Below are positions 29,929-37,500 of a DNA stretch of 37,500 nt, in pieces. A model generated the notes under the pieces. The model saw only the letters and a program-made list of their open reading frames with translations. It searched no databases and had not been told where the DNA came from. The translations under genes and the position numbers were made by a program. The DNA is from Rhizobiales bacterium UBA3584 (GTDB taxonomy: Bacteria; Pseudomonadota; Alphaproteobacteria; Rhizobiales; Devosiaceae). The first letter of the stretch is position 1, and every line of letters starts with the position of its first letter. Location of the stretch: positions 20,515 through 58,014 of the forward strand of contig DFMV01000031.1 of assembly GCA_002375765.1 (NCBI GenBank). The letters run 5' to 3'.

Positions 29929-31509
29929 TCAGAGCATGGATTCGATCTCCCGCCGGTGGGCGTGCATTTTCAAAAACACCGCATAATCGGTGTCGTAGCG
30001 CGCCTTGCGGGAGAGGTCGGGGGTGCGGGTGACCGAGGCGTGGCGCATAGTGTAGGCGGCGTCGGTGAGGCGGGGATAAAGTCCCGCCGCGGTGGCGGCG
30101 GCCATGGCGGTGCCAAGGATCATGGCGTCGGCATCGGGGAGCTCGTGGATGGTGCAGCCGGTGGCATCGGCATAGAGTTCCATCAGGAGCGGATTGCGGG
30201 TGTGGCCGCCGGTTACATGAAGCGTATCAATGGCATAGCCGGTGGCATTGAGGGTTTCCAGGATATGGCGCACACCCAGCGCTATGGCGACGGCGGTGCG
30301 CCAATAGAGCTTGCACAACCCGTCGAACGAGGAATCCAGGCTCATGCCGGAAATGACCCCGAGCGCTGCGGGATTGGCGAGGGGGGAGCGGTTGCCGTGG
30401 AAATCGGGGAGAATGTGGAGACGCGGGGCGAGATCGGGTTCGGTCTCGCGCAAGCGGTTGATGCGGTTGATGATTTCGGCGTGCATGATGGGGGTGGGCG
30501 CAGCACCCGAGGCATGGACGCGAATGATGTAATCGAGCGCGGCGCCCGAGGCGGACTGGCCGCCCTCGGTGAGCCAGAAGCCGGGGAGGACCGCCCCATG
30601 GTAAGGGCCCCACAAACCGGGGGTTGGGCGGGGGTCTTCGGCCAGAGCGGTGACGGCGCTGGAGGTGCCCGCGACCAGCCCCAAATGCCGATCGACGCCC
30701 AATGGATCCTCGGTGTACTCGCCCAGCACGCCCAAAGCACCGGCGTGGGCATCGACCATTCCGGTGCCCACGACGACCGAACGGGGCAGACCGAGCTCGC
30801 GCGAGGCCTTTGCCGTCAGGGTTCCGAGCGGGGCGCCGATGGGGGACGCGGTGCGTGGCAGGCTGGCGCGAATGAGCAGGTCCTCGAGCCCGACCACTTC
30901 GAGGAAATCGGCCGACCAGCCATCGAGTTCGTGGGCAAGGAAGCTCCACTTGCTCGTAAGGGTCGATTGGGAGCGCTCGAGCGTGCCGCTCGACTTCCAG
31001 GCGAGGAAGTCAGCGAGGTCGAACATGTAGCCGGTCTTTTGCCAGATGGCAGGCAGGTTGCGCTTGAGCCAGAGCAGTTTGGGGATTTCCATTTCCGGGC
31101 TGAGCGCGCCGCCGGAAAACTGCAGGACGGCGTGGCCGGTGGCGTTGATCTCGCTGGTTTCGGCCATGGCGCGGTGATCGAGCCAGACGATCGTGTCCCA
31201 TCCCTCTTCGCCATCAGGGCCGACGGGGAGAGGGCCCCCGTCCCTGCCCCGAACCACCAGCGAGCAGGTGGCGGCATACGCGATGGCCTTGACCGAAAGC
31301 GGATCGGCATTGGCCGTGGTGAGCGCCTCTCGAACGGCGGTGCAGACAGCGGACCAGATGTTTTCCGAACGATGCTCGGCGCGGATGGCGCCCTCGCGGC
31401 GAATATCGATAGGCGCTTCGGCGCGGCCCAGAATATCGCCCTGCGCGGTTACAATCCCGGCCCTCGCACTGGTCGTCCCCACATCGACAGCAACCAGAAG
31501 GGCGGTCAT
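29929..31509 (-). CDS. FGGY-family carbohydrate kinase
   Basis: A 526-residue sugar kinase. Landmarks are the N-terminal phosphate-binding motif DVGTTSARAGIVTAQG, WLDHRAM, GTGMVDAHAG with the catalytic Asp, and a C-terminal ATP-domain segment VTGGHTRNPLLMELYAD followed by LGTAMAAATAAGLYP. The length and the NATGYAI/HVTGGH region resemble D-ribulokinase or xylulokinase. As the last gene of a polyol operon with a mannitol-type dehydrogenase, it would phosphorylate the ketose formed by oxidation (xylulose or ribulose from arabitol, ribitol or xylitol). The substrate is not decided by sequence. The start is ATG at 31509. Confidence 0.9.
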   Translation of the reverse strand: MTALLVAVDVGTTSARAGIVTAQGDILGRAEAPIDIRREGAIRAEHRSENIWSAVCTAVREALTTANADPLSVKAIAYAATCSLVVRGRDGGPLPVGPDGEEGWDTIVWLDHRAMAETSEINATGHAVLQFSGGALSPEMEIPKLLWLKRNLPAIWQKTGYMFDLADFLAWKSSGTLERSQSTLTSKWSFLAHELDGWSADFLEVVGLEDLLIRASLPRTASPIGAPLGTLTAKASRELGLPRSVVVGTGMVDAHAGALGVLGEYTEDPLGVDRHLGLVAGTSSAVTALAEDPRPTPGLWGPYHGAVLPGFWLTEGGQSASGAALDYIIRVHASGAAPTPIMHAEIINRINRLRETEPDLAPRLHILPDFHGNRSPLANPAALGVISGMSLDSSFDGLCKLYWRTAVAIALGVRHILETLNATGYAIDTLHVTGGHTRNPLLMELYADATGCTIHELPDADAMILGTAMAAATAAGLYPRLTDAAYTMRHASVTRTPDLSRKARYDTDYAVFLKMHAHRREIESML

Positions 31510-31531
31510 TTGATCCTCTAGGAACTTGGTT

Positions 31532-31579
31532 GGTCGCGAGATCGAACCGAAAAAGTCTGCGCCTTTTCTGATCTCACTT
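31532..31579. repeat. Dispersed GAAAA/TTTTC palindrome, copy 2
   Basis: GGTCGCGAGATCGAACCG is followed by AAAAAGTCTGCGCCTTTTC. It is very similar to the copy at 11051-11099, lies between the kinase and HAD genes, and touches the end of the HAD gene. Confidence 0.7.
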
Positions 31580-32295
31580 TAGGCCTGCGAGCTTTTTGCC
31601 GGGAGCGACCTTAAACAATTGGGCAGATTGTGCAAATCGTCGATCAGGACATCGGGGTTCAATGCGGCCAGTTGCGGCTTGAGGCCGGCGGGGCCGATAT
31701 GGCTGCCGCCGGTGAAGGCGATGACGGCCATGCCCGCGGCCTTGGCTGCGGTAACGCCGGCGGGGCTGTCTTCAATGACCACGCAATCGGCGGGGGCAAT
31801 GCCCATCTGCTGTGCGGCAAAAAGGAAGAGATCGGGCGCGGGCTTGCCGCGCGCGACCATGGTGGCCGAATAGATGTTGGGTGCAAAGCGGTCGTAAAGA
31901 CCGGTCAGTTTGAGGCTGATTTCGATGCGCTCGTAAACGCTGGACGAGGCGACGCAGGCGGGAACATCGAGGGTATCGAGGACGCCTGAAATGCCGGGCA
32001 TGGGCTTGAGCGCGCTTTCATAACGGGCATAGAGCCGGTGGCGCATATCGTCGAGCGCCGCAGCATCCATGGTGACGCCATGGTCGGTGGCAAGAGAGGC
32101 CGAGACCGTCTTGAGCGTGCGGCCGAGAAAATCGCGGTAGGCGATGTCGGTGGCGATGTGGACGCCAAGCGCGGCAACGGTTTCGACAAGCACGTCGATG
32201 GCGATGGGCTCTGAATCCACGAGAACGCCGTCGCAATCGAAGATGACGAGGTGGGGCGTTTTGGATTGCGGCTCGGGGGCGGCTGGGGAGATCAT
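31579..32295 (-). CDS. HAD-superfamily hydrolase, beta-phosphoglucomutase-like phosphatase
   Basis: A 238-residue HAD hydrolase. Motif I is FDCDGVLVDSEP (nucleophile and acid/base Asp), motif II SSSV, motif III Lys in GKPAPDLFLFAA and motif IV VIEDSPAG. A helical cap lies at about residues 35-105. It would dephosphorylate a small sugar or polyol phosphate. HAD genes of this kind (smoC in Rhodobacter) belong to polyol operons. The ATG at 32295 lacks a strong Shine-Dalgarno sequence; an upstream start would translate a REP-like hairpin (32330-32350), so I reject it. Confidence 0.87.
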   Translation of the reverse strand: MISPAAPEPQSKTPHLVIFDCDGVLVDSEPIAIDVLVETVAALGVHIATDIAYRDFLGRTLKTVSASLATDHGVTMDAAALDDMRHRLYARYESALKPMPGISGVLDTLDVPACVASSSVYERIEISLKLTGLYDRFAPNIYSATMVARGKPAPDLFLFAAQQMGIAPADCVVIEDSPAGVTAAKAAGMAVIAFTGGSHIGPAGLKPQLAALNPDVLIDDLHNLPNCLRSLPAKSSQA

Positions 32296-32329
32296 TGATG
32301 CACTGCCGGTTGTGAGGCTCGATGATGGA

Positions 32330-32350
32330 CCCCGGGAATAAATCCCGGGG
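32330..32350. repeat. REP-like hairpin between mtlK and the HAD gene
   Basis: CCCCGGGA and TCCCGGGG form a perfect 8-bp stem around ATAAA, followed by TGACAG. It is related to the elements at 10179 and 27468. It may trim or attenuate the polycistronic mRNA. Confidence 0.6.
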
Positions 32351-32458
32351 TGACAGGGGGAGTTTGGGGGGTGGCGTTTTTCCACTCACCGGGATTGTCA
32401 TTGCGGCATGTTCCGCAGGGTTGCAGGGGGTGGGTAAGGCGTGCGCCCTGCCCTGGCA

Positions 32459-33934
32459 TCAAAGCTTGCCCTGGATGTAGCGGGTGAGGGTGTCGCGGGT
32501 GCCCAATTGCCAGATCGTTCCCAGCGCGTTGGTGAAGGCGGCGACATAATCGGGGTTTTCGGCGGCGGCGCCAAAAATGTCTTTCATCTGCAGAAAGGCC
32601 TTTGCATCGTCCTTGGCACGGATCGCTGCGGTCTGGAGGCGGTCCCAGTTCGGGTCGTTGGGCGCAATCGGCGTGCCGGAATCGGTGACGCCATAGCAAT
32701 AGCGGCACCAGAGGGCCGACACCAGTGCGAGGCCGGTGACCGGGGCGCCGGACCTAAGACGGTCTTCGACCGAGGGCAGGATGAATTTGGGCTGGCGGTT
32801 TGAGCCGTCAAGACACAGGCGCTGGATGGTGTCGCCGATCCTGGGGTTGGCGAAGCGCCCGGCGATCAGGCGCCGATAGTCGTCGAGATCGGTATCGGGC
32901 ACCGGGGGGACGACGGGGATGATCTCGTCTTTGGTGAGCTTTTCGAGATAGGCGGCGATCAGCGGGTGTTCCATGGCCTCATGGACAAAGTGGATATCCA
33001 TCAGTGCCGAAGGATAGGCAATGGCAGCGTGACCGCCATTGAGAATACGGATTTTCATCAGCTCCCAGGGGGAGACGTCACTAACGAAGGTGACGCCGAC
33101 CTTTTCGAGCGCGGGCCGGCCGGTGGGGAAATTGTCTTCGAGCACCCATTGTTTGAAGGTTTCGCAAAACACCGGCCAGGCGTCGGCGATGCCGTATTCT
33201 TCCGAAACGATGGTGCGTTCGCGATCGGACGTCGCCGGGGTGATGCGGTCCACCATGCCATTGGGGAAGGCGACCGAGCGCCGGACCCAATCGGCCATTT
33301 CTCTATCGAACAGATCGGCCAGACCCGCCACCGCGTTGAGGGTCACCTTGCCGTTGTGGGGGATGTTGTCGCAGCACATGATGGTGAAGGGTTCGACCCC
33401 CGCCTGGCGGCGTGCCTTGAGCCCGGCAAGGATCAGGCCGAACACGGTGCTGGGCGTTTCGGGCCGAGCGGCATCGGCGACAATATCGGGATGGGTGGGG
33501 TTAAACGCGCCGGCGGCGTCAAGATAATAGCCACCCTCGGTGATGGTGAGCGAGACGATGCGAATGGCGGGATCGGCCAGTTTGGCGACAATCGTGGCCG
33601 GATCGCCCGGATCGAGGAAATCGATCATGGGCGCGGTGATGCGCGCGTTTGTGCCCGAGGCTTCCTGTTCGACCACGGTGGTCAGATAATCCTGCGCGGC
33701 GAGGATCTTTCTCATTTCGGCATCATTGGCGCGCACGCCAGCCCCCACGATTCCCCAATCGTGGTCCTGCCCGAGATTGAAGAGATCATCGAGATAGACG
33801 GCCTGGTGGGCGCGATGGAAATTGCCAACGCCGAAATGGACGATCCCCGCCGCGAGATTCGAGTGATCGTAGCGCGGCACGGCGACCGAACCGGGCAAGG
33901 AGGAGAGAGAGTTTGCCGCTAGTCTGACACTCAT
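32459..33934 (-). CDS. mtlK: Mannitol 2-dehydrogenase-type polyol dehydrogenase
   Basis: A 491-residue polyol-specific long-chain dehydrogenase. The N-terminal segment IVHFGVGNFHRAHQAVYLDD and the fold with VEQEASGTNARITAPMID are family marks; the catalytic K-x4-N-x2-H motif is in KIRILNGGH (Lys294, Asn299, His302), in line with Lys295/Asn300/His303 of the Pseudomonas enzyme. It oxidises D-mannitol, or a related hexitol or arabitol, to the ketose using NAD. The ATG at 33934 is preceded by GAGGA. It is flanked by a polyol ABC transporter and by HAD and FGGY genes, the arrangement known for smo/mtlK operons. Mannitol versus arabitol specificity is not resolved. Confidence 0.9.
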   Translation of the reverse strand: MSVRLAANSLSSLPGSVAVPRYDHSNLAAGIVHFGVGNFHRAHQAVYLDDLFNLGQDHDWGIVGAGVRANDAEMRKILAAQDYLTTVVEQEASGTNARITAPMIDFLDPGDPATIVAKLADPAIRIVSLTITEGGYYLDAAGAFNPTHPDIVADAARPETPSTVFGLILAGLKARRQAGVEPFTIMCCDNIPHNGKVTLNAVAGLADLFDREMADWVRRSVAFPNGMVDRITPATSDRERTIVSEEYGIADAWPVFCETFKQWVLEDNFPTGRPALEKVGVTFVSDVSPWELMKIRILNGGHAAIAYPSALMDIHFVHEAMEHPLIAAYLEKLTKDEIIPVVPPVPDTDLDDYRRLIAGRFANPRIGDTIQRLCLDGSNRQPKFILPSVEDRLRSGAPVTGLALVSALWCRYCYGVTDSGTPIAPNDPNWDRLQTAAIRAKDDAKAFLQMKDIFGAAAENPDYVAAFTNALGTIWQLGTRDTLTRYIQGKL

Positions 33935-33967
33935 GATGCCGCTGATCCTCGAATGGTGTTCTTTGCG

Positions 33968-34966
<999 letters not shown>

Positions 34967-34993
34967 GGGACCAGTTCTCCTACCTTTTGTCGC

Positions 34994-35035
34994 GGTCGCG
35001 AACCGGAAAACCGGTTCCCACTTTTCCTGCAACCG
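34994..35035. repeat. Dispersed GAAAA/TTTTC palindrome, copy 3
   Basis: GGTCGCGAACCGGAAAACCG is followed by GTTCCCACTTTTCCTGC; the GGAAAA and TTTTCC halves pair. It is a more distant member of the same family, placed between smoG and smoK. Confidence 0.65.
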
Positions 35036-35038
35036 CTC

Positions 35039-35869
35039 CTATTTGACCGCGCCGAAGGTCAGGCCGCGGACCAATTGTTTCTGGCTGAACCAGCCCATGA
35101 TGAGGATGGGCGCAATGGCCATCATCGATGCTGCCGAAAGCTTGGCCCAGAACAGGCCCTCGGGCGAAGAATAGGCCGCGATGAACGCGGGGAGCGGGGT
35201 TGCCTGGGTGGTGGTCAGAACGATGGTCCAGAACGATTCATTCCAGGCCAGGATGATGTTGAGCAGCATGGTGGAGGCGATGCCGGGGATGGCCATGGGG
35301 GTGAGCACATAGATCACCTCCTGGCGGAGCGATGCGCCGTCCATGCGGGCCGCTTCGAGGATATCGACGGGGATTTCCTTGAAATAGGTGAACAGCATCC
35401 AGACGATGATAGGCAGATTGATGAGGGTGAGGACCAGGGTGAGCCCCAGATGGGTATCGGTGAGACCCGCCATGCGGAACAGCATGGTGATGGGCACCAG
35501 AACGCCGACGGCGGGCAGCATCTTGGTCGATAACATCCACATCAGGATGTCCTTGGTGTGCTTGGTGGGCGAGAACGCCATGGCCCAGGCGGCGGGAATG
35601 GCGATGACCAGGCCTAAAAGGGTCGAGCCGACCGCTGTGATGATCGAATTGCCCAGGAACCGGAAATAGTTCGAGCGTTCGAGGACCGTTTCGTAATTTT
35701 CCAGCGTCCAGCTAAAGAACAGGAACTGGGGCGGGGTCGCAATGGCGGTGCCTTCGGTCTTGAAGCTGGTCAGGAACGTCCAGAGGATCGGGAAGAAGAT
35801 CACAAAGGCGATTGCCCAGGCGATGGCGGAAACGCCGAGTTTTCTTTGAGTGGAAATTGCGCGTGCCAT
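35039..35869 (-). CDS. smoG: Polyol ABC transporter permease, SmoG-like (MalG type)
   Basis: A 276-residue permease with six predicted helices. It shows IFFPILWTFLTSFKTEGTAI after TM1, LGNSIITAVGSTLLGLVIAI, the region MLSTKMLPAVGVLVPITMLF and the complete EAA-type loop EAARMDGASLRQEVIYVLTP. It forms the channel with the SmoF-like protein. The SmoF-like gene ends five bases before its start, so both are co-translated in one operon. Confidence 0.92.
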   Translation of the reverse strand: MARAISTQRKLGVSAIAWAIAFVIFFPILWTFLTSFKTEGTAIATPPQFLFFSWTLENYETVLERSNYFRFLGNSIITAVGSTLLGLVIAIPAAWAMAFSPTKHTKDILMWMLSTKMLPAVGVLVPITMLFRMAGLTDTHLGLTLVLTLINLPIIVWMLFTYFKEIPVDILEAARMDGASLRQEVIYVLTPMAIPGIASTMLLNIILAWNESFWTIVLTTTQATPLPAFIAAYSSPEGLFWAKLSAASMMAIAPILIMGWFSQKQLVRGLTFGAVK

Positions 35870-35874
35870 GGTGG

Positions 35875-36741
35875 TTAGGCCTCCAGATTCTTGCCGACGA
35901 CGCGAAGCAGGAAGATCGCGACGATGTTGGCGAGGATGACGGCGACGATGCCGCCGGCCGAGGCCAGACCGAAATCATACTGGAACTGGGCCTGGAGATA
36001 GATCAGGAACGGCAGATTGGTGGTGGCAACGCCCGGCCCGCCATTGGTGGTGACAAAGATTTCGGCAAACACCGAAAGCAGGAAGATGGTCTGGATGAGC
36101 ATGACCACCGTGAGCGCCCGGGACATGTGGGGCAGGATTATGTAGAAAAACAGCGATATGGGACCGGCGCCGTCCATGCCGGCGGCCTCGCGCTGCTCTT
36201 CATCGAGCGATTGCAGCGCGGTCAGAAGGATCAGTGTTGCAAAGGGCAGCCATTGCCAGGCAACGATGATGATGACCGAAAACAGCGGCACGTGGGCAAA
36301 CCAATCGACCGGCTGGAACCCGAAGGTTCGCGCGATCCAGGCGAAGAGCCCGTTGACCGGATGCATGAGCATGTTCTTCCACACCAGCGCGGACACCGTG
36401 GGCATGACAAAGAAGGGAGCGATGACCAGAAGGCGCACGATGCCCTGCCCGAACATGGGCTGATCGAGCAACAGCGCCAGCAAGGTGCCGCCGACAAGGG
36501 TGATCGCCAGCACGCCACCAACGAGGATCAGGGTGTTTAGGAACACCGTCCAGATGTTGGGATTGGCAAAGAAGTAGGTGTAGTTGGCAAAGCCGGTGAA
36601 TTCGGGGGCGCGGAAGGCCGTGTACCACTGGAACGAGAACCAGACGGTCATCGAAAGCGGCACGATCATCCAGATCAGAAGCGCGATGACCGAGGGGGCC
36701 ATCATGAACCGGGCCGCTGTTTGGGTTTGAGCTGTTGCCAT
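35875..36741 (-). CDS. smoF: Polyol ABC transporter permease, SmoF-like (MalF type)
   Basis: A 288-residue permease with six predicted helices. It begins MATAQTQTAARFMMAPSVIA and shows TVWFSFQWYTAFRAPEFTGF, and the complete coupling loop EEQREAAGMDGAGPISLFFYIILP. It pairs with the SmoG-like permease, forming a polyol channel. Immediately upstream is the hairpin that follows the binding-protein gene, so expression probably depends on readthrough. Confidence 0.92.
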   Translation of the reverse strand: MATAQTQTAARFMMAPSVIALLIWMIVPLSMTVWFSFQWYTAFRAPEFTGFANYTYFFANPNIWTVFLNTLILVGGVLAITLVGGTLLALLLDQPMFGQGIVRLLVIAPFFVMPTVSALVWKNMLMHPVNGLFAWIARTFGFQPVDWFAHVPLFSVIIIVAWQWLPFATLILLTALQSLDEEQREAAGMDGAGPISLFFYIILPHMSRALTVVMLIQTIFLLSVFAEIFVTTNGGPGVATTNLPFLIYLQAQFQYDFGLASAGGIVAVILANIVAIFLLRVVGKNLEA

Positions 36742-36784
36742 TGTCCTCTCCCTGACCTTGGCGCGCGATTGGGGGATCGCGAAG

Positions 36785-36814
36785 TGAAGGGGCCGGCCTG
36801 ACCCGGCCCCTTCA
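36785..36814 (-). terminator. Stem-loop after the polyol-binding protein gene
   Basis: TGAAGGGGCCGG and CCGGCCCCTTCA form a perfect 12-bp stem with a 6-base loop, nine bases after the smoE-like stop. Little of a T-run follows (CTTCG), so partial termination or mRNA protection is more likely than full stop. Confidence 0.6.
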
Positions 36815-36822
36815 GTTAGGAG

Positions 36823-37500
36823 CTAGCGGTAGTAACCGGCGCGATCCATTTCCATGCGGGCTGTCTGCTGGGCCTGGTCGAGGGCCTGATCGACGCCGAC
36901 CTGTCCGGCGAGGGCCGCCGAGAAGATCTGGCCGACCGACGTGCCGATGCCCTGGAATTCGGGGATCGCCACGAACTGGCCGCCGGCATAGGGCACATCC
37001 TGCACCGAGGAGTTGGTGGTGTTGGCCGATTGGATCGCCTCAAGGGTGATCTCGGCAAACGGGGCCGCCTCGATATAGGCCGGGTTTTCATAGAGCGAGG
37101 TGCGGGTTCCCGGAGGAACGTTGGCCCAGCCTTCTTCCTCTGCGACCATTTCGAGGTAGGCTTCGGACGTTGCCCATTCGATGAACTGCTTGGCTTCATC
37201 GACGTTCTGCGAGCTTGCCGGAACGGCCAGCGACCAGACCCACAGCCAGTTGCCGTGGTTGTCGAACTCGCCATTGGTCGGGAACAGCGCATAGCCCACG
37301 CTGTCTGCAACCTGGCTTTCATCGGGGTTGGACACGAAGGACGCCGCGACGGTGGCATCCATCCACATGCCGCACTTGCCCTGCTGGAACAGTGCCAGAT
37401 TTTCGTTGAACCCGTTGGACGAAGCACCCGGAGGGCCCGCGTCGGTCATCAGGTCGACGTAATGGGTGAGCGCCTCGTTCCATTCGGGGCTGTCGAACTG
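36823..37500 (-). CDS. smoE: Polyol ABC transporter substrate-binding protein, SmoE-like, C-terminal part
   Basis: The last 225 residues of a family-1 binding protein; the N-terminus and signal peptide are beyond the right edge. Readable features are FQQGKCGMWMDATVAASFVS, GYALFPTNG, the LWVWSLAVPASSQN strand, AKQFIEWATSEAYLEMVAEE and the C-terminal helix SAALAGQVGVDQALDQAQQT. It matches the SmoE type of polyol-binding protein by gene order with two permeases, ATPase and mtlK. Its ligand is probably a hexitol such as sorbitol or mannitol, or a pentitol, judged by neighbours only. Confidence 0.88.
   Translation of the reverse strand, partial: QFDSPEWNEALTHYVDLMTDAGPPGASSNGFNENLALFQQGKCGMWMDATVAASFVSNPDESQVADSVGYALFPTNGEFDNHGNWLWVWSLAVPASSQNVDEAKQFIEWATSEAYLEMVAEEEGWANVPPGTRTSLYENPAYIEAAPFAEITLEAIQSANTTNSSVQDVPYAGGQFVAIPEFQGIGTSVGQIFSAALAGQVGVDQALDQAQQTARMEMDRAGYYR

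Noticed and set aside
29902..31521. 539-codon plus-strand frame opposite the FGGY kinase
   Set aside because: Antisense shadow; its Gly/Glu-rich translation reflects the reverse complement of the kinase.
32296..32385. N-terminal extension of the HAD hydrolase
   Set aside because: It would translate the REP-like hairpin at 32330-32350 and has no family resemblance.

Overview
The window is GC-rich chromosomal DNA of an alphaproteobacterium, most likely Hyphomicrobiales. The evidence is a cobalamin riboswitch ahead of cobW and cobN, Zur-type boxes around a zinc uptake locus, short dispersed palindromes of the kind common in this order, and four ABC uptake systems. Devosia or Pelagibacterium-like organisms fit best by overall protein resemblance, but the genus is a guess. 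I see no rRNA, tRNA, insertion sequence, phage gene or CRISPR array.

Layout. (1) 1-2341: start of a cobalamin operon on the minus strand (riboswitch, cobW, a small unknown membrane protein, cobN running off the left edge). (2) 2342-5603: an aldo/keto reductase, a divergent alpha/beta hydrolase and HxlR regulator pair, a VOC protein and a DUF486 membrane protein with a clear terminator. (3) 5608-10148: a zinc locus with znuA and aztD on minus and znuC-znuB-zur on plus; Zur-type boxes lie in the znuA/znuC divergent region and before aztD. (4) 10300-16862: a SIMPL-domain protein and a peptide-type ABC operon (solute-binding protein, two permeases, fused double ATPase) with a long, structured leader. 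(5) 17067-17980: a VOC protein divergent from an Rrf2 regulator. (6) 17977-27442: an amino-sugar divergon. gntR-nagB-II-nagA run left and a MurQ-like etherase, a sugar ABC transporter and a Gfo/Idh/MocA oxidoreductase run right. (7) 27526-29874: a dienelactone-hydrolase-like protein and a tightly overlapped membrane protein-XRE-quinone reductase operon. (8) 29929-37500: a polyol operon (binding protein cut by the right edge, two permeases, ATPase, mannitol-type dehydrogenase, HAD phosphatase, FGGY kinase).

How it works together. The amino-sugar block is the most interesting part. Its products could import a MurNAc- or GlcNAc-type sugar, split the lactyl ether (MurQ), deacetylate (NagA) and deaminate/isomerise (SIS-type NagB) to fructose-6-phosphate. 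The two divergent promoters carry matching 20-bp motifs that are good candidate GntR operators. Its MurQ keeps both catalytic glutamates but has an altered phosphate-loop motif, and no sugar kinase is encoded here. The zinc locus combines a histidine-loop ZnuA with an AztD chaperone, which is best known from aztABCD clusters. The cobalamin riboswitch has an unusually large variable arm made of three stacked palindromes, one of which resembles dispersed repeats found elsewhere in the window.
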